A stretch of DNA of 6,397 nt from Treponema sp. (GTDB lineage: Bacteria; Spirochaetota; Spirochaetia; Treponematales; Breznakiellaceae): assembly GCA_031264395.1 (NCBI GenBank), contig JAISEB010000170.1:1-6397 (forward strand), written 5' to 3'. Positions 1-6,002 of this stretch are shown in pieces (position 1 is the first letter of the stretch; every line of letters begins with the position of its first letter). Below the pieces are notes generated by a model. The model saw nothing but the letters and a program-made list of their open reading frames with translations. It was not told the DNA's origin and did no database searches. Position numbers and translations under genes: made by a program.

Positions 1-254
1 GGATGCGCCTCCGTGTCGGCATGGGCGTCAAGGACGAGGAGATCCGTGTCCTCGTTTCCGGCGTTGCGGAGGAACCAGAAGGCGTGATCCGCGTGATGAT
101 CCGATATGAGGATGGGGATGGGGATCTTCTCCCGGCCCGCCCGGTCCTCGGCGGCCGTCGTCTGCGCGGCGGCGGGAAGGGTGCACATGACAAGCACGCC
201 CGCCATGGCCGCAAGGGACGCGGCCCGGACCGTCCGCCGCCCCTGACGCGCCAT
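1..254 (-). CDS. Secreted UPF0489/arginase-fold-like protein, N-terminal fragment (runs off left edge)
   Basis: Reading the minus strand from the ATG at 254-252 gives 84 uninterrupted codons to the window edge, so the gene is partial. Residues 1-30 form a signal peptide: a basic start (MARQGRRTVR), a hydrophobic core, and an AAA-Q cleavage site. The mature part contains ISDHHADHAFWFLRN (about 50-64) and LLVLDAHADT (about 72-81). An HH/H pair followed by an Asp-His-Asp strand resembles the metal-binding motifs of UPF0489 proteins and, more distantly, the arginase/deacetylase fold. A metal-dependent hydrolase acting outside the cytoplasm is an inference. The gene starts 9 bases after the stop of the upstream gene. 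The only purine-rich Shine-Dalgarno (271-277) is about 16 bases from the ATG, so translation is probably coupled to the upstream gene. The coding frame is well supported; the family call is tentative because the rest of the protein is missing. Confidence 0.72.
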   Translation of the reverse strand, partial: MARQGRRTVRAASLAAMAGVLVMCTLPAAAQTTAAEDRAGREKIPIPILISDHHADHAFWFLRNAGNEDTDLLVLDAHADTEAH

Positions 255-263
255 GAGGAACCG

Positions 264-1445
264 CTAGCGTCCCCCTTCGCTGTAATCGAACTGCGAGTAA
301 AACGGATTGTCTTTGGTTTCGGCGTCGAAGCTGAAGTCCACCACCGCCTCCGCTCCGGGGGCAAGCTCGTACTTCCATATCATGCGGTCCCCCGGCCGCT
401 CGTCAGGCGTTTTCGTGAAATGGTACTCCGTCCTGTGCTTTGTGCCGTAGGTGACAGGCACCGAAATTTCAACGGAGACTTGTTTATCCACCTGGTTTGT
501 TACCGAATATTCAAGTGAATGGGTAAAGGGCAGATCCGGCCGTTCGGGATGTTCGGCGGTTACGACGGACCTCCGGGTAAGGATGTTTGGCTGTTCCCCG
601 ATGTAAAAGTCGAAGGGGCGGTCCGGGCTTATGCTGAGGGATGAAAGGGAAGCCATGCTCATGCCCGACGAATTAAGGTAGGGCTGTACCCTTTCGGCCA
701 TGGTCTTGAACGGCGTGGGGGCCCTCAGATACGCGGAAAGACGCTCCCTCCTGTTCGCGTCCCACAAATAGACAAGACGGTACGGCGTTCTGCCTTCTTC
801 CAGTTTGACAAGGATGCGCCTGTTTGCCTCTATAACGGGCGTCCCAAGGTCAAACATGGAGCCTGTATTTTCGATAAGGATGTTTTGCGACGAGGCAAGA
901 ATGATCTCCGGCCGCTTGGAAAGAATCGATTTTGTGGTACCAGGAAGTTCCCGCTCCGTCCTGATAACGGCAACCAGAGCGCAGTCAAGGTAATTCTGTT
1001 CCTTTATTTCCATATCAAGAATAAAATTCCAGCTTAACCCGGAGTTTCTGATCCCGTACCGCACCTCAAGCGGGATGCCGGGGGCCGCTTCCGGTATATG
1101 AACCTGCAATATCCGCACCAGATCCGGCCGTTCGCCCCTTCGAAGGAGGACCAGCACTTCGCCGGTTTCGGTGGAAAAAGTATAGAGGCGCTTCCCCGAC
1201 TGCGAGACGGTCAGGGTGTCAAGCTGGATGTTTTCGGGCAGGATAAAAGTACCGTTGATGACCGCGTTACCCGGAATGACCGCGTCATAGACCACCATGC
1301 CGTCGCGGTAAATGTACAGCCGCTCGGGATCGGGCAGACGGTACACGATGATCTCTTCCCCCGTATCGGCGGACGTATCGACAAAGGTTTGGGCCATGCA
1401 GGGCGCGGCCAGCGCGAAAATCAGGACGATTCCAATGTATTTCAT
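264..1445 (-). CDS. Secreted beta-rich protein, DUF4139-like
   Basis: This is a 393-residue protein. Residues 1-18 are a signal peptide (MKYIGIVLIFALAAPCMA) with cleavage probably after CMA; a Cys at 16 is present, but its context is a poor lipobox. The rest is rich in predicted beta strands with no membrane segment. Two stretches recall DUF4139/mucoidy-inhibitor-type proteins: YGIRNSGLSWNF (about 130-141), like the family's G-x-x-W strand, and a C-terminal beta-sandwich-like segment (about 305-375) with SVTNQVDKQVSVEISVP followed by a conserved-looking EYHFTKTPDERPGD. The biochemical role of that family is unknown, so I give no function beyond envelope-associated. The start at 1445 is chosen because AAGGGGGA lies 4 bases upstream and a promoter lies just before it. 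The longer in-frame ATG at 1493 falls inside that promoter. It is probably co-transcribed with the secreted gene downstream (1-254). Confidence 0.75.
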   Translation of the reverse strand: MKYIGIVLIFALAAPCMAQTFVDTSADTGEEIIVYRLPDPERLYIYRDGMVVYDAVIPGNAVINGTFILPENIQLDTLTVSQSGKRLYTFSTETGEVLVLLRRGERPDLVRILQVHIPEAAPGIPLEVRYGIRNSGLSWNFILDMEIKEQNYLDCALVAVIRTERELPGTTKSILSKRPEIILASSQNILIENTGSMFDLGTPVIEANRRILVKLEEGRTPYRLVYLWDANRRERLSAYLRAPTPFKTMAERVQPYLNSSGMSMASLSSLSISPDRPFDFYIGEQPNILTRRSVVTAEHPERPDLPFTHSLEYSVTNQVDKQVSVEISVPVTYGTKHRTEYHFTKTPDERPGDRMIWKYELAPGAEAVVDFSFDAETKDNPFYSQFDYSEGGR

Positions 1446-1449
1446 ATAG

Positions 1450-1457
1450 TCCCCCTT
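1450..1457 (-). promoter_or_regulatory. Ribosome binding site deciding the start at 1445
   Basis: The minus strand reads AAGGGGGA followed by CTAT and then ATG at 1445. The purine-rich block is close to the consensus and well spaced. It selects this ATG, which begins a clean signal peptide, over the in-frame ATG at 1493, which has no such site. Confidence 0.75.
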
Positions 1458-1483
1458 ACCAGCCGGGTTTTGGAACAAGCTCA

Positions 1484-1512
1484 ATTTTCCCATGGGGATA
1501 TTTCATTGTCAA
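1484..1512 (-). promoter_or_regulatory. Sigma70-type promoter for the 264-1445 / 1-254 unit
   Basis: On the minus strand a perfect -35 box TTGACA (1512-1507) is followed by a 17-base spacer and GAAAAT (1489-1484), which matches four of six positions of the -10 consensus. Transcription would begin near 1477, leaving a leader of about 30 bases with the Shine-Dalgarno before the ATG at 1445. Confidence 0.6.
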
Positions 1513-1594
1513 CCGTCAAAGCCCCTCGCGGCCGGGCCGTATGGCCGTACCGGAGATTTTGTCCCTGTTATTTTGCCGCATAATTTAGTAGAAT

Positions 1595-2422
1595 ATGCAC
1601 ATGAACTGGTTCATCGGACGGCCGGTTATCCTGCAGGCCCTGCTCGCGACACTTTTTACCTACGGGGTGACCGCCTTGGGAGCCGGAACGGTTTTTTTCT
1701 TCAAGTCGATTAACCGCAAGGTGCTGGACGGCATGCTTGGTTTTGCCGGGGGCGTCATGATAGCGGCAAGTTTCTGGTCGCTTCTGGCGCCCGCTATTGC
1801 CATGGCGGAAACGGCGGCCGAAAAGACGGGGATTCCCGGATGGTTTCCCGCGGTAACCGGTTTTCTTGCCGGCGGTATTTTTCTCAGGATAATGGACTGC
1901 GTCCTTCCCCACCTTCACATTGAGTACAGCATGAAGGACGCCGAAGGCCCCAAAACGAACCTTTCCCGTTCCGTCCTTCTGGTGCTGGCGATTACCCTGC
2001 ACAACATTCCTGAAGGGCTTGCCGTCGGGGTGGCGTTCGGCGCGGCGGCGGCGGGCATACCCGGCGCGGGACTGACGGGAGCCGTGGCCCTTGCTCTGGG
2101 CATAGGGCTGCAGAATTTTCCCGAGGGGGCCGCGGTATCCATTCCCCTGCGCCGTGACGGCATGAGCCGGGGCAAGGCTTTCTGGTACGGGCAGCTTTCC
2201 GGTTTTGTCGAGCCTGTCGCCGGGGTTCTGGGAGCGGCGCTGGTGTTCTACATTCAGCCCGTTCTTCCCTACACCCTGGCTTTTGCCGCGGGGGCAATGA
2301 TCTTCGTGGTTGCCGAAGAGGTGATCCCCGAATCCAGACATGAAGGAAACGAACATATTGCGACGCTGGGCCTGATGACGGGTTTTGCCCTGATGATGGC
2401 CCTTGATGTGGGGCTGGGATGA
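1595..2422 (+). CDS. ZIP-family divalent metal transporter (GufA/ZupT-like)
   Basis: This is a 275-residue integral membrane protein with about eight hydrophobic segments, the usual size for bacterial ZIP transporters of the GufA type, which move zinc or other divalent metals across the inner membrane. The binuclear metal-site motifs are visible: HNIPEG at 136-141, QNFPEG at 173-178, and the Glu of FVEPVAG near 206 in the next segment, followed by AEEVIPES at 240-247. A cytoplasmic loop with His and acidic residues (LPHLHIEYSMKDAEG, about 104-118) separates the third and fourth segments, as in the family. Two ATGs, at 1595 and 1601, could start the protein; neither has a clear Shine-Dalgarno. 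The stop overlaps the next start as ATGA, so the gene leads an operon with an SDR-like protein and a HAD phosphatase. Family assignment is secure; the metal transported cannot be told from sequence. Confidence 0.93.
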   Translation: MHMNWFIGRPVILQALLATLFTYGVTALGAGTVFFFKSINRKVLDGMLGFAGGVMIAASFWSLLAPAIAMAETAAEKTGIPGWFPAVTGFLAGGIFLRIMDCVLPHLHIEYSMKDAEGPKTNLSRSVLLVLAITLHNIPEGLAVGVAFGAAAAGIPGAGLTGAVALALGIGLQNFPEGAAVSIPLRRDGMSRGKAFWYGQLSGFVEPVAGVLGAALVFYIQPVLPYTLAFAAGAMIFVVAEEVIPESRHEGNEHIATLGLMTGFALMMALDVGLG

Positions 2423-3120
2423 CCAGGGGAATTCTTGTTGCCGGAAACGAATCTCCGCTTCTTGCCGCCCTTGCCGCCGAGGCCGCGCGGCGGGTGGAAA
2501 GCCTCGCCGTCGCGTCCATTCAAAACCGCCTGCAGGAAGGCGCGCCCGCGCCGGAAGTTCCCGTCCGTCCGGACGCGGGAACATCTTCAGATTCAGGCGC
2601 GCGAATCTCCCTCAGCTGGAATCCCGGAAGCCCCATCTCGGCCCGTACCGTAATACTGTCCGCGGAAAACCGCCTTGAGCATATTGACGAAGCGCTGCTG
2701 GTCTGCGCTCCGCCGTCAATGCGAAAAAGCGTCGCGGATCTTCCCGCAAGAGATGTTGAGATCCTTGTGAATGATCACATCAAGGGATGGTTTTTGCTCG
2801 CAAAGGAACTTGCCTCTGTATTCAGATCGCGCAGGGCCGGAACGCTGGGCCTTGTCCTTTCCGATCTTCCTTCACTGGGGGGAAAGGGCGAAAAGGCCGA
2901 TCTGCTGGGACCGGCGGCGCAGGCTTCCTTCCGGGCCTTTTCGCAAAGCCTTCTTGTTTCATCTTTTGACGAGCCGTATGTGTCCCTGGGTTTCTCCTAT
3001 TCCGGGGCGGGGGAAGAAGGCCCGTTCGCGTCTTTTGTCTTCAAAACCCTTGATGAAAGCAGCAGGAAAAACAATGGAAAGTGGTACAAGTTCGGAAAAT
3101 TCAATTTGTTCGGCAGGTGA
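2419..3120 (+). CDS. Degenerate short-chain dehydrogenase-like protein
   Basis: This is a 233-residue soluble protein whose start overlaps the ZIP stop (ATGA). Its layout follows the SDR Rossmann fold. A first strand and helix read GILVAGNESPLLAALAAEAARR (about 4-25, written in two parts: GILVAGNE and SPLLAALAAEAARR). The segment VNDHIKGWFLLAKEL (117-131) matches the SDR helix that carries the conserved Asn. A strand reads GTLGLVLSDLPS (141-152), and the helix AAQASFRAFSQSLLVSS (166-182) matches the usual YxxSK helix. However, the Tyr and Lys of YxxxK align with Gly/Pro and Gln, and the TGxxxGIG dinucleotide motif is absent. By these observations it should not be a working oxidoreductase; a binding, scaffold or regulatory role is inference. 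About residues 38-62 form a low-complexity Pro/Ser/Ala-rich insertion. The C-terminal 25 residues are basic and overlap the HAD gene. The SDR relation is by eye and moderate. Confidence 0.72.
   Translation: MTRGILVAGNESPLLAALAAEAARRVESLAVASIQNRLQEGAPAPEVPVRPDAGTSSDSGARISLSWNPGSPISARTVILSAENRLEHIDEALLVCAPPSMRKSVADLPARDVEILVNDHIKGWFLLAKELASVFRSRRAGTLGLVLSDLPSLGGKGEKADLLGPAAQASFRAFSQSLLVSSFDEPYVSLGFSYSGAGEEGPFASFVFKTLDESSRKNNGKWYKFGKFNLFGR
3064..3067 (+). promoter_or_regulatory. Ribosome binding site inside the SDR-like gene, sets the HAD start
   Basis: AGGA lies 6 bases before the ATG at 3074, within the end of the preceding coding sequence. This supports 3074 as the HAD start, although the reading frame itself stays open back to 2771. 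Confidence 0.55.
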
Positions 3121-3931
3121 AAAAAGCGGGGAACAAAAGCCCCCCGCCTCATCCGCGCCCCGCGCGGTATTTCTGGATATAGACGGAACGCTCATCTCGA
3201 AAGACGGCGGCCCCTATGAGGACGATCTGCGGCAGATACAGGAAGCGCGCCGGCGCGGCCACCGCTTTTTTCTGAATACCGGCCGTTCCCTTGCCATTGT
3301 TCCCCGGAATCTTCTGGAAGCGCCGTACATAGACGGCATTGCGGCGGGCGGCGGGGCCCATGTTCTTCTTAAACAGGAGGGCGTGCTCCGGACCGTGTAT
3401 CACAAGTGGATTTCCGCGGATCTGCTCCGGGCCGCCGCCGCCCTGTATATCGAAATGAAAAAATGGTGCATCTTTGAAGGCGAAACCATGCTTTACGCCT
3501 TTAGGCCCGAATGCTGTACGCTGTCCCTTGACAATTGTCTTCCCGTTACAACGAAGCATGACTTTGACATAAAATATCCGGGCGCAATTGTTACCAAGCT
3601 TACCATGGAAGATGACAGAACCGGAGAAAAAGAGGCCGCCCTTCTGGGAAACGCCTTTCACATTTTTCCGCAGAACGGCTACCACGAAGCCATTATACGG
3701 GGCGAAAGCAAGGCCCGTGCAATGGAGATAATCCTTGAACAGCTGGGCATGTCCCGTTCGGACAGCGTTGCCATGGGAGACAGCGCCAACGATATAGACA
3801 TGATCCGTTTTGCCGGGCTGGGCATCGCCATGGGCAATGCCTGTGACGAACTGAAACAGGCCTCGCGCGCCGTTACCGCCCCCTGCGGCGAAGGCGGCAT
3901 AGCCGGGGCCCTGTTAAAGTATGTCTTGTAA
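3074..3931 (+). CDS. Cof-type HAD-superfamily phosphatase (class IIB)
   Basis: With the start at 3074 the protein has 285 residues, close to the roughly 270 typical for Cof-type HAD hydrolases, which dephosphorylate sugar phosphates, nucleotides or cofactor intermediates in the cytoplasm. All four motifs are visible: I, FLDIDGTL at 33-40 with nucleophile D35 and acid/base D37; II, FLNTGRS at 66-72; III, K213 in GESKARAM; IV, MGDSANDIDMI at 234-244. A large C2-type cap (about 85-205) lies between motifs II and III, as in class IIB. The first 30 residues (Ser, Glu and Pro rich) precede the domain and are encoded in the 47-base overlap with the SDR-like gene plus a short stretch beyond it, so they may be dispensable. 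It is third in the ZIP operon. The substrate is unknown. No other in-frame start with a plausible Shine-Dalgarno lies nearer the domain. Confidence 0.9.
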   Translation: MESGTSSENSICSAGEKSGEQKPPASSAPRAVFLDIDGTLISKDGGPYEDDLRQIQEARRRGHRFFLNTGRSLAIVPRNLLEAPYIDGIAAGGGAHVLLKQEGVLRTVYHKWISADLLRAAAALYIEMKKWCIFEGETMLYAFRPECCTLSLDNCLPVTTKHDFDIKYPGAIVTKLTMEDDRTGEKEAALLGNAFHIFPQNGYHEAIIRGESKARAMEIILEQLGMSRSDSVAMGDSANDIDMIRFAGLGIAMGNACDELKQASRAVTAPCGEGGIAGALLKYVL

Positions 3932-4080
3932 TTGGCGCGGTATACGGAACGGGGGAAAAGGAAATGTCGATTCAAGATGGTCCATATGGAACTGTAAAGA
4001 CTGAAGCGGATTTGCGGAAAATCAGGCGCGACAAGCCGGTTATCTTATGGGCTCAAAAACTTTGAGGACAGCTTTTTAAA
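3932..4080 (+). other. Intergenic transition between GC-rich and AT-rich halves
   Basis: Between the HAD stop and the TPR lipoprotein lie 149 bases that hold only the short ORF at 3964-4065. I see no rho-independent terminator after the HAD gene and no convincing promoter for 4081, so readthrough from the ZIP operon is possible. GC content falls visibly across this stretch. Confidence 0.5.
3964..4065 (+). CDS. Short ORF of 33 codons, possible gene remnant
   Basis: The ORF begins at an ATG preceded by GGGGGAAAAGGAA, a strong Shine-Dalgarno, and ends at TGA 4063-4065, overlapping the weak GAGGA before the TPR lipoprotein. The peptide starts MSIQDGPYGTVKTEADLRK and ends with a basic-hydrophobic stretch (RRDKPVILWAQKL). 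The middle resembles the first helix of small helix-turn-helix antitoxin-like proteins (TVKTEADLRKIRRDK), but it is too short to be a domain, so it may be a truncated remnant or a leader peptide coupled to the next gene. I do not recognise a family. It lies exactly where base composition changes. Expression is unproven. Confidence 0.35.
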   Translation: MSIQDGPYGTVKTEADLRKIRRDKPVILWAQKL

Positions 4081-5103
4081 ATGATCAAGCGGAACAATTA
4101 TTCGTTTTTAATATTACTGATTTCAGTTTCTCTTTTCTCATGCAAAATGAATGAGGAACAACAAAGAGAAATATATCAGGAAGCTTTAATACAAGCGCGC
4201 GAAAAAGAATATAAAAATGCCCTGGGTATTCTAGAAAAGAGAATAAGAAAAATTGACCGCCGGTATACTTATTACCTTTACCACGGCATTTTTACTCAAC
4301 AGCAGGATTTAATAAAATACTCCCCAATTGCTTTGGAAGATTATATGAAAGCATATAGTTTCAATCCAAATACATATAGTATAAATGATGTAATTGGTTG
4401 TGCTTATCTGTATATGAAACAATACGATCAAGCAATTCTGTACCTTGAGAAGGCATATGCTTTATATGATCCGGAAAGCGGAGCCCCTCCGCCTTATTGG
4501 GATCTTGCTGAGTCATATCTTCACGTTGGACGATTGGAAGAAGCCATGGAGATGAATGTAGAGGCGCTGGAAGAAAACCCGGCGCCTTGGGTATATTTCC
4601 AGAAAGGTGTGATTTTATCGGAATTGGGAAATATACAAGCATTGAAAGATAATTATCAAATAGCAAAGCAGATGGCCCCCGGTGATATAATGCTTGATAG
4701 GGATTATGCGCTTCAGTTAATTAAAATTAATGAACTGGAGAAAGCCAGTCAATTGTATGATGCATGGTTAAAGGGTCAAGAGAACTATTATGATTGGTGC
4801 TATGCTGACCTTGGATATATTAGCATGCTTAAAGGAGACTGGAATAATAGCTTTAAGTTGATGCAAAAAGCGGAAAAAATAAATAATACCACCGTTTTAA
4901 CTTTAAAGTACTTGTCATTTTATTATTTTTTTGTTCAAGATTTTAATAAGGATTATGAGTATGAATCACGAACTCGTTTACAAACAGAGCCCTCTGGCCG
5001 AACGAGTCGAAAAAAATCCGTTGATGAATTTGTTGAAGGATATAAAGGCGATTGGCAATTTCAGAAATTATTATTATCACAAGAAAACGGAAATGCACCC
5101 TGA
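4081..5103 (+). CDS. TPR-repeat lipoprotein
   Basis: This is a 340-residue protein. Residues 1-20 are a lipoprotein signal (basic MIKRNN, hydrophobic LILLISVSLFS) with Cys at 21. LFSC is a poor lipobox for enterobacteria but acceptable under the relaxed spirochaetal pattern. From about residue 30 to 290 the chain is a run of helix-turn-helix units of TPR type: AREKEYKNALGILEKRI (39-55), GCAYLYMKQYDQAILYLEKA (106-125), LAESYLHVGRLEEAMEMNVEAL (142-163, split LAESYLHVGRL and EEAMEMNVEAL), and GYISMLKGDWNNSFKLMQKA (245-264). The C-terminus (about 295-340) is polar and basic. Such proteins usually act as docking scaffolds at the membrane surface; the partner is unknown. The only Shine-Dalgarno candidate (GAGGA, 4064-4068) is 12 bases away. 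Codon use is much more AT-rich than in the upstream operon, which suggests acquired DNA. It converges on the toxin-like unit without an obvious shared function. Confidence 0.85.
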   Translation: MIKRNNYSFLILLISVSLFSCKMNEEQQREIYQEALIQAREKEYKNALGILEKRIRKIDRRYTYYLYHGIFTQQQDLIKYSPIALEDYMKAYSFNPNTYSINDVIGCAYLYMKQYDQAILYLEKAYALYDPESGAPPPYWDLAESYLHVGRLEEAMEMNVEALEENPAPWVYFQKGVILSELGNIQALKDNYQIAKQMAPGDIMLDRDYALQLIKINELEKASQLYDAWLKGQENYYDWCYADLGYISMLKGDWNNSFKLMQKAEKINNTTVLTLKYLSFYYFFVQDFNKDYEYESRTRLQTEPSGRTSRKKSVDEFVEGYKGDWQFQKLLLSQENGNAP

Positions 5104-5129
5104 CAAAAATATTCCAAAAGGCCGCCACA

Positions 5130-5204
5130 ATGAAATCTGCCGATGAATGGGGGCAATTGGCTTTCCTGGAATCTCGTCCCATAATTTTTCGGGAATGGCT
5201 GTAA
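5130..5204 (+). CDS. Very short ORF (24 codons), doubtful
   Basis: The ATG at 5130 has AAAAGG about 9 bases upstream and an open frame to TAA 5202-5204. The peptide begins MKSADEWGQLAFLESR and ends IIFREWL. It is locally more GC-rich than its surroundings and could be the remnant of a larger gene, or chance. I do not recognise it. Confidence 0.15.
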   Translation: MKSADEWGQLAFLESRPIIFREWL

Positions 5205-5214
5205 TTGACATATA

Positions 5215-5245
5215 CAAATATTGTAAATGTTATTTACAATATTTG
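5215..5245 (+). repeat. Perfect 14-bp inverted repeat between convergent genes
   Basis: The arm CAAATATTGTAAAT (5215-5228) and its exact reverse complement (5232-5245) flank a 3-base loop GTT. It begins one base beyond the TAG stop of the minus-strand gene (5247-5249) and lies 112 bases after the TPR lipoprotein stop. The position fits a bidirectional terminator, but the stem has only four GC pairs and neither side has a proper T tract (the minus side continues TATATGTCAATT), so termination would be weak. A protein-binding palindrome is an alternative. Confidence 0.7.
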
Positions 5246-5246
5246 C

Positions 5247-5981
5247 CTACGGATTTTCGAGAAAGAAAAAAGGGAATAATATCCTTGCCGCCAGACTGTA
5301 GACACTATAAACAATAAAATAATTTATAATGTTTGTTTTCATCGAATCGCAATGAATATTCCCTTCTATTTTTATCCTGTCCGAATACTCTTCAAATTCG
5401 TCCATCATGCGATAATATGTCACAAATACAGCTCCGTTTCTTTTTTCATATGTATATTTGTTTTGCGGATTGTTCTTGTACCGGCAATCAACGATTGAAA
5501 TGGTTTCAAAAAAAGAAATTCCAGAAAACCGGCTCGGGTTTATTTTGAATGTTTCTTCAAGGGATTTATCTGACTTTTTTTCAAGTCTTATTTCATCATG
5601 TTCATAAATCACATTTGCTGTCGGGGTAATTGAAACAGGCATTGCCTGATTACCGTCTCGGGTAAAAATACTTCGCCCGCCACCTTTTACATACAGGCAT
5701 TCTTCATCTATTTCGATTTGGTTTATTGAATAAACTCTTCGGTCCGAGGATATCGTTATTTTTCTGTCACAAACAATTATTTCAGGAACAATGTACTCAC
5801 TATTATTAACAGCTGTTATTGAGTTAATGATACCCTGCTCATTGGTCGTAATCCTATAGATCACAATCTTGTCATCACCCCCTCGCATAATACTATTGGG
5901 AATATGAATATCCAATGACTTTACTTGGCCATACGCAAATACACTTTCTAGTAGTACTAAAAGAAAGACAGCCGTCTTCAT
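5247..5981 (-). CDS. Exported protein of unknown family, candidate immunity protein
   Basis: This is a 244-residue protein starting MKTAVFLLVLLESVFAYGQ, a signal peptide with a good AYG cleavage site after residue 18. The mature chain is strand-rich and charged (for example KITISSDRRVYSINQIEID), with cysteines at 71, 95, 166 and 211. A hydrophobic stretch sits near the C-terminus (about 218-240, ending ILFPFFF), either a buried strand/helix or a membrane anchor. I recognise no family. AGGA lies 11 bases before this start; an in-frame ATG at 5993 would add four residues (MLIK) but overlaps that same AGGA. The gene begins 21 bases after the stop of a cell-wall-enzyme-like C-terminal domain on the same strand. 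By analogy with Tlde1/Tldi1-type pairs, an exported protein here would protect the periplasm against that enzyme. This role is inferred from position only. Confidence 0.8.
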   Translation of the reverse strand: MKTAVFLLVLLESVFAYGQVKSLDIHIPNSIMRGGDDKIVIYRITTNEQGIINSITAVNNSEYIVPEIIVCDRKITISSDRRVYSINQIEIDEECLYVKGGGRSIFTRDGNQAMPVSITPTANVIYEHDEIRLEKKSDKSLEETFKINPSRFSGISFFETISIVDCRYKNNPQNKYTYEKRNGAVFVTYYRMMDEFEEYSDRIKIEGNIHCDSMKTNIINYFIVYSVYSLAARILFPFFFLENP

Positions 5982-6002
5982 TTTTATCAACATCCTGTCA
6001 GG

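Noticed and set aside
221..254. Twin-arginine signal in the left-edge protein (RQGRRTVRAAS)
   Set aside because: The arginine pair lacks the S/T-R-R-x-F-L-K context; an ordinary Sec signal explains it better.
3..518. Plus-strand open frame of 171 codons at the left edge
   Set aside because: It is antisense to two genes with clear signal peptides; the translation is basic with no recognisable motif.
1535..1549. GGCCGTA repeated with 8-base spacing, a near-palindrome, upstream of the ZIP gene as a possible metal-regulator operator
   Set aside because: It is short, imperfect and GC-rich in a GC-rich region, and does not match a Zur, Fur or MntR pattern I can name.
1559..1584. TTGTCC ... CATAAT as a promoter for the ZIP gene
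   Set aside because: The spacing is only 14 bases and alternative -10 choices match poorly; a promoter must exist here but I cannot place it with confidence.
1568..2584. Minus-strand open frame of 338 codons opposite the ZIP gene
   Set aside because: It is antisense to a gene with unmistakable ZIP motifs, and its translation is Arg/Gly/Pro/His-rich low-complexity protein, typical of a shadow frame in GC-rich DNA.
2771..3073. Longer N-terminus for the HAD phosphatase (101 extra codons back to 2771)
   Set aside because: It would overlap the SDR-like gene by about 350 bases, has no Shine-Dalgarno, and reads as Arg/Ser/Pro-rich shadow sequence. The HAD domain begins only at about residue 31 from the 3074 start.
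3149..3685. Minus-strand open frame of 178 codons opposite the HAD gene
   Set aside because: It is antisense to all the visible HAD motifs up to the cap and has no domain of its own.
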